Shown here: positions 53,001 to 62,990 of the stretch, one piece after another
Layout: every line of letters begins with the position of its first letter
Position numbering within the stretch: position 1 is the stretch's first letter
Origin: Asparagopsis taxiformis
Taxonomy: Eukaryota > Rhodophyta > Florideophyceae > Bonnemaisoniales > Bonnemaisoniaceae
DNA length: 64,000 nt
Assembly: GCA_030407315.1 (NCBI GenBank)
Contig: JALQPE010002272.1
Span: 23,635 to 87,634, forward strand
Reading direction: 5' to 3'
Notes under the pieces: generated by a model
Told to the model about the DNA's origin: nothing
The model's input: the letters and a program-made list of their open reading frames with translations, nothing else
The model's database searches: none
Made by a program: the position numbers and the translations under genes

Positions 53001-53265
53001 TCGTATCGCCAAGTTCAGCCATGTGTGCCTAAGTCATCCAGCGAAAGACAAGTACCGCGTGCCAGTGACGAACGTGCGCATCCCACCGTATTCCCTGCTT
53101 GTATGCCGAACGGACGTGTATCACGGAGGAATGGGATTCGCGGAGGGTCGTTCTTCGGTGAGGTACCAGCATCCTATCCGGTCCCATCTATCACTGCGAA
53201 CTTCCAGGGAGAAGTTGCTACAGCCTCCCTTCAATGTCAACTACTGGGAGCGTTTAGATATCTGA
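50005..53265 (+). CDS. ParB-like domain fused to a 2-oxoglutarate/Fe(II) dioxygenase
   Basis: 1,086 aa, intact. A second in-frame ATG at residue 47 (MGDNSIMN) is the alternative start. A ParB/Srx-like domain covers about 80-155, with RLVRPGRVNELASIF and the signature CIDGSHRIAAL (DGSHR 138-142). A helical region follows, then at about 470-780 a charged, low-complexity linker with basic nuclear-localisation-type clusters (HKKRRRED, KKSRVNARKR). The C-terminal ~300 residues start SRMKYYITEEDI and carry a double-stranded beta-helix signature: MHTDV (H968, D970), then DVYHGGMGF (H1040) and Arg 9-13 residues later, the HxD...H...R set that binds iron and 2-oxoglutarate. The DNA-binding-type front end and nuclear signals suggest oxidation of DNA or chromatin. 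TET/JBP-type dioxygenases are known from fungal DNA transposons. Substrate unknown. Confidence 0.8.
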   Translation: MSCPDSIREEAERREAHSEVPQLWISSSTQHLNREPIERTEIAGITMGDNSIMNTTAEKSNSPSAEEKSITIAQYSSSKVQVDPRKVKFPTVTSRLVRPGRVNELASIFMDRGFSTTGTMITVCKMEDNEGDEFYCIDGSHRIAALQLCLEKYSGKNRDSLELVWVQQLIAPNGRLIFDALEVLKLSLEANIQTHDVASVSIADNVCAVIEFLRFSNQMDLPVVRLIPILKEVSYILPSDRNRSENSYRQYINIAKGFNRTDSVAFVYWSSIPSVYNALDRNREIEDARTEGRDPDFSRIDSADMYGCVLDLVNNAIFRNGTDGRGTRDKEWFQWFVLEMTASWTRMRRKRGLVRNIGSGSPFTMRTWLLALLAIYDMAEVVRKWLNSATMEEFVRTDLAAENAKEVGDNDHRIGERIVFVLVDFHDDVVDSSSLRTKNGMFTNSFYDKLEYATGTKAMQETKAEEERERNRMTPGEIEKALVDGAKAEDEEAPTAAEQGNNSTEKETVETSGPVQAEEGVSAEAQVEQEVSAVVEEEQEITPNVVAEEVIPAVATKAIEEAPLSTPKEAEDRPAAAKEGGQERPATRLAAAEKREAERLAVLQKEQERLSASRAERESRARDNSPGRIVREDLPQGRKQSGDTQSLDINLDNSGRMDIDTPGQQAGDAQNRSVILKLRIRTPETYSTSPAEVDKENSGRSRSSGGSGDENESRLHKKRRREDTSAKFSEPNTPDDNIEIGPPREKKSRVNARKRTTGEEAPLFTDEQENSLPDRTFAEDIPEKLPLCVPSNSRMKYYITEEDIDTIRTEIMEAAAGYSTLVCPLGSCESQQYFSYQRRMIDELGYVVLQDIFSSTTVGAATHELFTQMASTFQGTTSGSSASQKNPWKPLRPKDSTGVFKTDRKSICDDLEQESARQYRNKLILELGKAICAENLKLGFGREEAVVFPETGLRLILTAEGSQEQLMHTDVPVREGTGTGPLNSPSYFMMAAGADGFIIRIAKFSHVCLSHPAKDKYRVPVTNVRIPPYSLLVCRTDVYHGGMGFAEGRSSVRYQHPIRSHLSLRTSREKLLQPPFNVNYWERLDI

Positions 53266-53485
53266 TGAAATTAGTTCTTAATAGCATTCTATGGCAGGCA
53301 TCAAGGCCGCCTTCAAGTAAACGATGAAAGTTAGGCTAGTACATGACGTTTGCGTATGTAGACGGGTCAGGAGATATACAATACTCAATTTAATATGAGA
53401 AGGGGAGGAAACTATGGTGGGCACTACTAGAATAGAACAAGGTAATATCGCAGTCGTCTTTGGTTACAACATTGAGGTGAGGAAG

Positions 53486-53780
53486 GCTTACAGATGATGC
53501 AGTTTCGCTGGGGTGCTGACAGCAAAGTCATCGTTACGATGACTTTGCTGTAATGATTTGATTTCTTACAGCAAAGTCATCGTAACGATGACTTTGCTGT
53601 AAGAAATCAAATCATTACAGCGGCCACAATTTTTTACCGGGTAAAAAATTCTTGCTGATTTTTTTACCCGGTAAAATTTTCTCACCACTGTAATCAAACC
53701 TTTCCTTACAGCAAAGTCATCGTAACGATGACTTTGCTGTAAGCATCCCGGGTAAACGGCTTCGGCTGTAAGCGGTTGGG
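53486..53780. repeat. Palindrome cluster 2
   Basis: Three 38-bp palindromes at about 53518, 53565 and 53704, plus two TTTACCCGGTAAA-type palindromes. Its own ends are inverted: left GCTTACAG-N23-T(T/G)ACAGCAAAG and right the complement, with GTTTACC inside. About 100 bp to its right (GGGAGTTTCGTCC...GAGAAGGGAAGTG) recur inverted to the left of cluster 4. Confidence 0.85.
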
Positions 53781-54309
53781 AGTTTCGTCCGTCTCCCACC
53801 CTGGGAAGGGTGAGAAGGGAAGTGTGGAGCCGGGAACATCGTACAACGATGGTTTGGACGACTGTTGACGGCTCTGGGGAGCACTCTGCGTCGTGCAAGC
53901 CTGGTTTGCGCTGGCTGCACTACCTGGTATTGAACGGTTCTGTGCGCAAAGTTTACTCATGAAGGAGGTAGGGTGTTGTGTACCACACCAACCATAGTTA
54001 CTAACATTTGCAGTGTACTCTAGTGATGTAATTATTATTCTAGTTTCTAACTATACAATGATATTAAGTAAGTCAGATGTGCACAGAGCATGGTCTAAGC
54101 CTAGCACGGTAGAGAAAGATGGAAGAAAGATTGAAGGGTAGGCATGCAGAGGTATGAAGGCAGCAGTATGTGTAGACTATGGCAGTGGTAAGAAAATATT
54201 TCATGCACCAAAGGGTGGGCAGAGTGACATTAGAGAGGTGGTGTGTAGGGGGAAGGTAGGTGGAGATGATGGAGGACAACAGAAACGAGAGCGAGGGTTG
54301 AGACCAACG

Positions 54310-54634
54310 GCTTACAGATGGAGCAGTTTACCAGGGATGCTTACAGCAAAGTCATCGTTACGATGACTTTGCTGTAAGGAAAGGTTTCATTACAGTGGCC
54401 ATGATTTCTTTACCCGGTAAAAAAATTCCTGGCCGCTGTAATGAAAACGTTTTCTTACAGCAAAGTCATCGTAACGATGACTTTGCTGTCAGGAAACAAA
54501 ACATTACAGTGGCCATGATTTCTTTACCCGGTAAAAAAATTCCTGGCCTCTGTAATGAAACGTTTCCTTACAGCAAAGTCATCGTAACGATGGCTTTGCT
54601 GTAAGGATCCTTGGTAAACTGCCTGAGCTGTAAT
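54310..54634. repeat. Palindrome cluster 3
   Basis: 325 bp with three palindromes (half-site CAGCAAAGTCATCG; the last has one change to CAGCAAAGCCATCG) and two TTTACCCGGTAAA-type palindromes. It is bounded by inverted ends carrying GCTTACAG and AGTTTACCA. It lies 200 bp upstream of the broken ParB-dioxygenase paralogue. Confidence 0.85.
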
Positions 54635-54837
54635 TGTCGTACAACGAAAAGTGATGTGGAAGGTTCGGATTGGTCAACCGCTGAATATCATTACCAGGGT
54701 GTATACTAATAGGAATATGTCAGTCTCTAAGTTTCGCCTATCTTACTCAGCTTACGCAGCAAAACAGCTTGTCGTTCAGATCTTCTTCTCTCTTTCTCAA
54801 TCTTTCACTCTTCGTTTGTCAATCACTCACCAAAGCA

Positions 54838-57800
54838 ATGGCTCAACAATCCCCCAACGCTTTCGACCGCCAGGTGCGCTCTGCCAGCCGCCGTGACAAC
54901 GATTCTCCCACTCCTTCTCCCTCTCCTTCTCCTCTCCTTCTCCTTCTCTGGCCCCCCCTGTCCCCATGGACGTTTGCGAAGCTGCTGCAGCGCTGACCCA
55001 GCTCAGCCCAGCACCTAAGCCCGTCCCCTCCCCCCTTCCGCTTCCGATCCCGCGGTTGTCCCGACAATCGACGCTGGCGTTCCCGCAACTCCGCTTCCGG
55101 CTCAATCTGCCGAAGCGGCGCCAGCCGTCGAGGGATCTGGTGCTCCTCTGCCTAGCTCGCCTGCTCCGGACATGATCATCGCGTCCGGCAGCGACTTGGC
55201 AGAGGATGCGGAGAAGGTCGATGATCACAACGCTCGTGACATCGTACCGAACAAGCCTCTCCGCAGCACCAGGCTGGCCTACCCTGGCACAGTGCCCATC
55301 CCGGTGGATGTGGACTACGACATAAGTCCGGAGAGCTGCCGAAACATTCCAGTCTTCATTTCCCCTCTGGATGTTTCTCCTCCGGCAGTCGTGTCCAGGG
55401 TGGTCAGGCCGCATCGCGTTGATGAGTTGAAGAAAACGTTTCTCACTCAGGGATTTTCCGTGATTGCTTCACGCGTGTCCGTCTGCGAGGTGATTGATTC
55501 CAATGCAAAAGTACGACTGCAATATGTCGATGGATCTCACCGAGTGACCGCGTTGAAGGCCATTCTCGAGTCGGCTGGACCTGCTCCTGCGAAGGACAGT
55601 CCAGAGTGGGAGGAGTTTGTCAAGTCTGACATCTACCGTCGATTTGGAACTATTCCAGTCGACTTTCTCCTCCCACCGACTCGGCTTGGCCGGGATGTCT
55701 TCTGCTCCGAAGAAGTACTCCCGCTTTCACGGCTGATGAACTTCCACACCCACAATGTCAGCGAGGTAACAGTTGCTGACAATGTGTGCTCTGTGATGGA
55801 GTTCATCAATATCCACCGCCTGGGAAAGAAGAAGATCGAGCCGACCGTTCAATACATTAAAGAACGGAAAGCGCTGAGCTGGATTCGTCCGAGACAGCTC
55901 ATGCGCTACGTCTCGATCGCGCGAGGGTTCAAGACCATTGAAAGCCCTGCTTTCAAATACTGGTCGAGCATCCCGAACAGGCCGGAGTTCGTTCAGTTTT
56001 CTTCGACGAGGATCTGGCTGGGTGTACGGTGAACTTGTTGTTCAATGGGTCGTTCAGGAGTGCTCCGGATGTGCAGAAGTGTTTCATCCTGGAGATGACG
56101 GCGCGCTACACTTGTAGCCGTCGGTCGGCCGGGCTGAAACCGTACTCGGTTGGTACCATTGGGCAGGAATGGATTGCTGGTTTGTTGGAAATCTTCGGGT
56201 ACGTGAAGGAGGTGGCCGAGTACTGGAACGTGTCGGATGTGTTGAGGATGCTGGATGGGTCAATTCCCAGCGGGGTGACCCGAGCAAGAGCTTCGACATT
56301 CGCTCGCGCGTTGTCGAAGTTCTTGCTCAGATGGTCCCCAAGAAGGGGTGCTGGGCAGACTTCCGTCCCAAGGAAGGCCCCCCCGATGGTTACAAGTCGG
56401 AAACATTTTTCCCCGTAAGAAGTCTGTCTTCGGGAAGGACGCCAGGAAAATGCTCCTGCGCGTCACTGGGTACCGCGACATGATTATGCGGAAACGCTTT
56501 CACGCGATGTACCCAGACATCCCACATGCTGCGCTCCCAGCCACATGTGGTGATGATGCCCCCATCCCTTCCTCTTCCAATTCCTTGCCCATCCCTTCAT
56601 CCTCCATTCCTTTGCCCCCACCACCTCAACTGGAATCTTCCAGCAATTCCGAGGTTGCCCCTGTTCCTGTCTCTACCCCTGCCGTGTCGGCATCCTCCCC
56701 TGCGGTGACCCCGGTCAAGCCGACTGCGCGTGGTCCCCAGGATGGCAGCGAACGCTCTGGTCCAGTTTCCCACGCCGGGACTGGTACCCCCAACCGTCCT
56801 GTCCAAGCCGCGCAGGAGCAGGTCTCACCGGCTTCGCAGCCTGAGCCTGCGACTCCGGCTGCCGAGCAGCACCCTGCTGCTCCGGCCCCCGCTGTCGAAG
56901 CTTCCCGTTCTGCATCTGCTAGCAGTTCGGGAAGCTCCAGCGATGACAGTTTCGTCCCTTCACCATCCGGTGGGGTTGGACAGAAGACGGTTGCGAGGAT
57001 TTCGACGGAGGGCCCTACTCCCGAGAATGTGGTCGAGGGCAGCAGTGCGAAGGGCGGTGCAGATCCTGACGAAGATGTCATTGAAGTCAGTGATTCTGCA
57101 CCGCCCGGAGTGGAAACTTCTGGGAGGAAAGTGATGCCCAGAAGGAGTACCCGCCTGCAAGCGAGTCGTTCCGGTCGTGGTGGAACGGCGGGTGGTGCTG
57201 TGGAGGTCGTCGAGCTGGAGAGCGCCCCCGAGGATGCGGGTGAAAACTCCATCCTCGGGAAGCGTAACTTGGAAGCGCTTCTGCGACGCCCGAGCCTTCT
57301 ACCAAAAAGAGAAGGCTCGGTGAGACTTCATCAAAGTCGTCGTCAAAGAAATCCAAGTCGGCTTCCCGAGGTCGCTCTCGGGAGCCGGTTCTCCAGTTCG
57401 ACGACGCCCAGGAGAATCCCATTCCCGACAGTATCGTCGATGAGAATGTGGCCGCCGTTCTCCCCAGCGCAATTGCGTCTGGCAGCCGGATGAAGTACTA
57501 TATGGAAAGTACGACGGTGGAGACGGTTCGGGCGGAAATGAGGGCGGCAGCATTCCAGGCAGCTGCATCGCCGGGTGCTGAGGATACGGTGGTGGAACAG
57601 TACTTTGCGGTGAAGCGGGCATTGCTGGAAAACTTGGGGGTTATTGTTATGGAAGGCTTGTTGGCATCGTCCACGGCTGGGAATGCGACGCATGAGTTGT
57701 TCGGTCACTTCGCTAGGCAGTTCCCGCTGGTTGAGGAGGTTGAAAAACCCTCCCAGCAGTCTGATTCTAACGATGACGACAGGGAGCCACAGGACGAGCC

Positions 57801-58477
57801 GCCAGCTTTCGCAAAGCCCGGCTTCGATCCTTCGCCGTGGCAGTTCATCCACAACGTGGGTGATGCGAAGGACCGCATCGATGGTGGTCGTGGGCGCCTC
57901 TCTCTGCCGCGGCGTGAGTTGTGCGACAAGTTGGAGGAGGGGAATTTGGAGATGTATAAGAACAAGTTGGTGGCAGAGCTTGCTCTTGGTGTTTGTGCGG
58001 AGTTCTTGAAGTTGGGAATGGAGGGTGAGGATCCTGTCTTCTTCCCGAAGACAGGATTGCGGCTGCTTCTTACAGCAGATGGGGCTGCGGACCAGGATGG
58101 GCACACGGACTTCAAGGTATCGACGAATAGTGTTGGAAGTCCTACCGAGTCTCCATCATATTTCATGATGTCGAGCGGAGCCGATGGGTTCTCTATAGTA
58201 GCTGCCCCTTATAGTCATGTATGCCTGGCCAATCCGGACGCCGATATGTGGAAGGTTCCCATTCATAGGCTTTTGTGCCACCCTATTCCGTATTGGTTGG
58301 TCGCGGTGACCTTTACCATTACGGGGTCGGCTTCAGCGAGGAGATCTTCCTGCGGGCGAAAAGTTAGTCTATGGCCTGCCCACGCGCGGCCACATCTACT
58401 TGAAGACGGAGAAGGACGTCCTCACGGACCACATCCACACCGTCGAATATTACAAGTACGATAGGAGCAATAGATAG
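54838..58477 (+). pseudogene. Second ParB-dioxygenase gene, broken by several frameshifts
   Basis: It begins at MAQQSPNAFDRQV (ATG at 54838) and ends at 58477. In turn the frames carry a Pro-rich leader, the ParB-like domain (RVVRPHRVDELKKTF, YVDGSHRVTALKAIL), the helical region (YWSSIPNRPEF, CFILEMTARYT), a Ser/Pro/Ala-rich linker and the dioxygenase domain. That domain has SRMKYYMEST, GHTDF, NPDADMWKVPIH, DLYHYGVGF and RGHIYLKTEKD. The order and motifs equal the intact gene upstream, but at least five frame changes are needed (near 54955, 56000, 56350, 57295, 58275 and 58360). HTD and the distal His are still present. It is GC-richer than the intact paralogue, so the two are not a recent duplicate. 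Either decayed or carrying sequence errors. Confidence 0.8.
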
Positions 58478-58950
58478 CATATCAGAAGTATTAAAACCTA
58501 TACTACTGTTCCCTGCTATAAAGTTCTGTCTTTCTCATCTCAACATTGTTACCTTAGCCCATTTTCAGTTCTCATCTATACATCTGTCCTTCATCTCATA
58601 GTTTAGTGCTACTCAGCAGATTGCTTGCTACTTTTTAATATTAGTCTACAACGTTGTATGATTTTACTAGCTAGGCCGTAGGGGGAGACTAGTTTCAACC
58701 CTTGACAACGCGCAGATTTCGACTACGAGAGCCGTCACTGTGATAAATTATTTGTAGAATTTTCGTCTATCTTCCCACCTACACTAGGCTACCTATATAT
58801 ATACAGGGTATAACCTGAACAGAGACCACGTGAGGTAAAATACTCCTGAGAGCTGCTCACAGCCGTACAGACCTTTGCTGAGCAATTTTCCCGACTTCAC
58901 ACTTCGCTTCTTACCTTTACCAAGATGGGAGAAGGACGAAACTCCCTGCT
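58478..58950. other. Gap between the broken ParB-dioxygenase gene and cluster 4
   Basis: About 470 bp without a gene. The right part (from about 58870) is the inverted counterpart of the sequence following cluster 2. A TATATATATA run is at about 58793. Confidence 0.55.
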
Positions 58951-59250
58951 GCTTACAGCCGAAGCCGTTTACCAGGGTTCCTTACAGTGGCCAAAGAATT
59001 TTTTACCGGGTAAAAAATCAGCAAGAAATTTTACCGGGTAAAAAATTGTGGCCGCTGTAATGATTTGCTTTCTTACAGCAAAGTCATCGTTACGATGACT
59101 TTGCTGTAAGAAAACGTTTCATTACAGCGGCCACAATTTTTTTACCCGGTAAAGAAATCATGGCTGCTGTAATGATTTGTTTTCTTACAGCAAAGTCATC
59201 GTAACGATGACTTTGCTGTCAGCATCCCCGGTAAACGGCCCGCACTGTAA
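58951..59250. repeat. Palindrome cluster 4
   Basis: 300 bp with two palindromes (about 59076 and 59186) and three TTTACC-type palindromes. In reverse complement its order and outer arm (GGGGATGCTGACAGCAAAG) match cluster 2 (GGGGTGCTGACAGCAAAG), including the shared TGACAG variant. This suggests that clusters 2 and 4 are the inverted ends of one element. Confidence 0.85.
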
Positions 59251-59525
59251 TGGGGTGACTGCTTCTCCTACATCGCTCTCTTACTGGTGTTCTACATGCT
59301 GCGTTGCTACACAATTTCGCACTCACATCTTTCTAGTTTCTCTCCTTTTCGTATCCATAGGTATAGCAGTAGAAAAGTGGATAGTTTGCACTCCAGGCCG
59401 CAGATGCCTTCCTGCAGTCATGTCACGATTGTTGTAGTGTAGTCTATAATATCTAGCGCTCTTGGAAGATGATGCACAGTCTATTGTCTCTGCAATGCGT
59501 GTTTACTCAAATCTATCAAAGTAGC

Positions 59526-60158
59526 TCAGTTAGCTGGCCAATATTTTCTACCATAGTCAGCAAATATCTCCTCATCAGCTTCAACGTCTCTGGTCAGAAC
59601 GACCTTGACAGCATGGGGATTCTTGATATTTGAAGCAAAGTCCGGTTTGTCTATGGCATCGCCTTGTCGAAACTCGGCTGACTGTGTTCGACTCACCTCG
59701 GTCGCTTTCTCCGTTCCGTCAATGACCCGACAATCATTGAGGTAGCTGGTACAATTATAGACCGCTGGAACGAGCCAGACCTTCCGAACAGGTGCACCCC
59801 TCCCTATGTACGTGGTTTCCAATTCCATGTTGTAGTCCTGGAACCTCTCTCCTGTGCACCCAAATCCTTCCGGGCCGTACATCACTGATCTCTGCGGTTC
59901 CGAGTCTCGAATCTTCGCATAGAAAATCGTCCCGTTGTACCAGCCAATGACCGTCCCCTTCTTCAGTTTCTTCGCCGCGAATACGCCAAACCCACCACCT
60001 CTTACCTCCGATTGCGAAACATAGACACCGTAGAATGCGGCATCAGCAGCCAGAATCGCGTCCGGGTCTATGCTCCAAAACGAGTGCATGTCCTCGGCCG
60101 GCCACTGGTCCATAGGCACCCCGCTCAATCTGTGAAGCATAGACCCGTCCTTCTTCAT
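59526..60158 (-). CDS. SET-domain protein
   Basis: 210 aa from the first ATG (60158). The frame opens at a GTG at 60200 that overlaps the stop codon of the ParB-methyltransferase by two bases. SET motifs are clear: GGGFGVFAAKKLKKGTVIGWYNG (N-terminal SAM loop, in two blocks), YNCTSYLNDCR in place of NHSCxPN, and EEIFADYGRKYWPAN as the catalytic DYG/Tyr end. There are no pre- or post-SET cysteines, as in some viral and PR-type SET proteins. It probably methylates lysine in a histone or other protein. It may be expressed from the same transcript as the methyltransferase upstream of it, an unusual arrangement for a nuclear genome. Confidence 0.82.
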   Translation of the reverse strand: MKKDGSMLHRLSGVPMDQWPAEDMHSFWSIDPDAILAADAAFYGVYVSQSEVRGGGFGVFAAKKLKKGTVIGWYNGTIFYAKIRDSEPQRSVMYGPEGFGCTGERFQDYNMELETTYIGRGAPVRKVWLVPAVYNCTSYLNDCRVIDGTEKATEVSRTQSAEFRQGDAIDKPDFASNIKNPHAVKVVLTRDVEADEEIFADYGRKYWPAN

Positions 60159-60196
60159 TGACGCAACGAACACAAGCAGATGGTTCGGCAATGCTG

Positions 60197-62990
60197 TCAC
60201 AGCAGGTAAACTTCTGGTGCATCTGAGATGTGCTTCTGACGAAGCCTTGGAGCTTTTCCTGTGACCGGTACCGACTCGTCCCCAAGAATACTCTCCACCT
60301 CACGCTGCAAGATCCCCCCATATCGCCCGGCTTTCACCTCACTGACGAAAGCATGCAGTATCCACTCCTGCGATGCATCGTGGCACCTTTTTTCCTTCTC
60401 ACACCCAATGAACCGACGATACGTACCATCCCTCAACGTCATACACGCTATGGCTGTGCTGTATGTTCCCGAGAAGAAATCCATCACGATATCGTTCTGC
60501 TTCGAAAATCGTTCCAGAAGCTCACGAAGAGTGGTCAACGCCTTCTGCTCATGGCGCAGTCGGTTGTTCTGCCCATCGTATTGAGCTTCACCAGCCGACA
60601 ACCTCGGAACGTTGTCAATCGCGTTGGTGAACCCAGGGTGCCTCGATATGTCCGGATTGTGCAACCTGTAATCCACCATATCGTATGCAGCCATACCCTT
60701 CCCCCGCTTATACGCATGGATAACGAAATCGTGCATATTATGCAGTGTGCACGTTTTCGTCGATGGATTGGACGTAAAGCTGTGTGGTCGGCGAGATAGC
60801 ACGACTGGAACACTGTCCACAATCATCTTGCCAGGCTCGGCATTTCTGATTGCATCCATCCATGCCACGAGTTGGCGCACGCTGGAATAGATTAGAGCAT
60901 GACCGCCAGGCCGAAGAACTCGAACTATTTCACACGCAACACTCGCCAACTCTTCCGGCTCCAGAATATCGTACTCCGAGTTTTCTCTGCCGCCTTCCCG
61001 CCTCGTGTTGAATGGAGGATCAGTGAGCACAAGCTGAACACTGTCCTCCAACACGCCATCTTCCAGGAAACTAATTTTGTCCTCCACCTCTTTGGCTACA
61101 TCAGTGGCGTCACAATTCACAGTGTGAATGTAACGCCCCATCACAGCTTCCAGCTTGGTGACATATTCCGGCTTGGATTCCTTTCCGACGTCAACGAGCG
61201 GTGCTTCTGTAGGCGATACAGTGTCAACCTCCATAGCGTCATCCTCGGCCGCACCTTCTCTTGTTGCTGTTTCGCTAGCAACCGCCGCATTATCGTCCTC
61301 TCCACCACCGCGCTCCAGCCTAGCCTTCTTCCTCTGTGGCTCCAGACTATCCTCTTCTATATCCTCGCTGCCATTGTTTGGCACTGCTGCGGATATTTCC
61401 ATCTGCGCAGGTGCACCTTCAAGGATGCCAGGCTCGGGCGTATCCTCAAGACTGTGCAACTCATCCATGGTCAGAGGAAGCTTTCGTTGCTCTCGGGTTC
61501 GCAATAACCAAGCCTTCAGCCTCCTCTGACCATCCAGGGCATGAGACGTGTTCAACTTGGCTCGCATGAACGAGTTCAAGCCGAACTTGTCAGGAGTGTC
61601 GAAAAGCAAGGCTCGAAGTCTCTGCATCAGCTGACCACGCTCGGCGAACACATTCACCTCAGTGACACATTGGCGTATCGACAGCAGGAAGGCGCTTGTC
61701 AATGATCGCAGCCTTGCATCCACAGCCACTGGAAGGTCGGCACAGAACCCGTTTTCACTGTCTACAGTTTTCGGGACAATGGTCAGGTTTTTCCGATGCT
61801 CCTCGACCGCGCAGCCATCAGACCGATTCGGGAGTGACCTGAAGCAAAGGCTCGCAGGATCGAATACCATGAACGGCCAGCACATCGATTCAACATCCTC
61901 ATACCCCAACACTCTTGCCCCGGTATCCCACGCAGCTAACACACGGTCGACAACAAATCCAAGCTGGTTGGCTTGCGCACTGGATGTTGCAATTCCAACC
62001 ATTCCACCACCACCAATGGCCCCGGATGTGGCTCTGGCCCGCCTAGATGGCACACTGCCCATCTCCTTACTGCGAATAGCCAAGATACACTGGCACATCA
62101 TAACCATCAGCCTCCTGAACCGCTTCTGGCTAGCCTGCAAAGAATCTTGCATGTCGGATGTAGCGCCGTCTAGAAAGTACCTGCTCGAAAGCAGTTCGCG
62201 GTTCAGTGGAGAGGACAATTCTCCGCGGGGTGTCTTGCCAAACATTTCGACGGCACGAGAACTAGTCACCCCCACCTGTTTCGGAAACTCAACCATCCTC
62301 GGAGAATCACCCATCTCTGCATTGAGTCCCCATGCATGACAAAACATTTGCCACAGACGCAAATCAATCGCACTCGAATCTTCTGCTCGGTGATACGGCC
62401 GAAGCACAGCCAGGATAGACATGCATGAGCTGTACTGCGGTTTACCACTCAGGCTTGAAGCAATTTGGCCGCTTGGATCGCAGGACTTGATCCAGCCCAA
62501 CACATCGGCCATCCTCACAGACGAAATATGAGCGTACTTGTCCTTTCCGTTTTGGACCCAGTACTCGTCTCTGAGATCAACGGCGATCATCAGATACTCA
62601 ACAAACATCATGCGCCTTTGCAGGCCTGCAATGTCGTTGGATGTCGTCGCTCTCACACGGTCCAGCACAACAGCAGTACTGCTGTTGGTGTCCGCCACGA
62701 TAGACTCTTCTCGCATAGGAATCGTAACGCCAGGAGGAAAGACGCCCTTCTCCATTCCACGTACAATTGCCATGCAGCGGTGCGCTCCATCCAATATCTC
62801 CAGAACGCCTTCTCGAAACCTGCCAGTCACGGGGAGCTGTGTCATAACCGCTGTTGCGAATGCTCTCCATGAGCGCTTCCACATGACTTGCATCAACATC
62901 GCGAATCGATACGAATTTGCTGACTTGATTGGGGTCGATGAACACCCATCCGTCGTGCTTTTCACCGTGATTGTGGAACGTTCCTTCCAT
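60197..62990 (-). CDS. ParB-like domain fused to a beta-class DNA amino-methyltransferase, one frameshift
   Basis: About 930 aa from the ATG at 62990. The first ~50 codons (WVFIDPNQVSKFVSIRDVDA) are in one frame. At the C4 run (62831-62834) the reading shifts by one, continuing PVTGRFREGVLEILDGAHRC, so the two parts rebuild a ParB-like domain with DGAHR as signature. A long helical middle part includes an NLS-like PQRKKARLE. The C-terminal methyltransferase has motif IV TDPPF (61010-61021) before motif I VMDFFSGTYSTA and FIGCEKE, the order of beta-class N6-adenine/N4-cytosine enzymes of bacterial origin. DPPF suggests adenine, but cytosine N4 is not excluded. It lies upstream of, and overlaps, the SET gene. 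The single shift may be an error, since the rest is intact over 2.6 kb. Confidence 0.82.

Noticed and set aside
59433..59438. GTAGTG as the right CACTA end of the transposon
   Set aside because: Only six bases match the left terminus and no subterminal ACAGT array precedes it.
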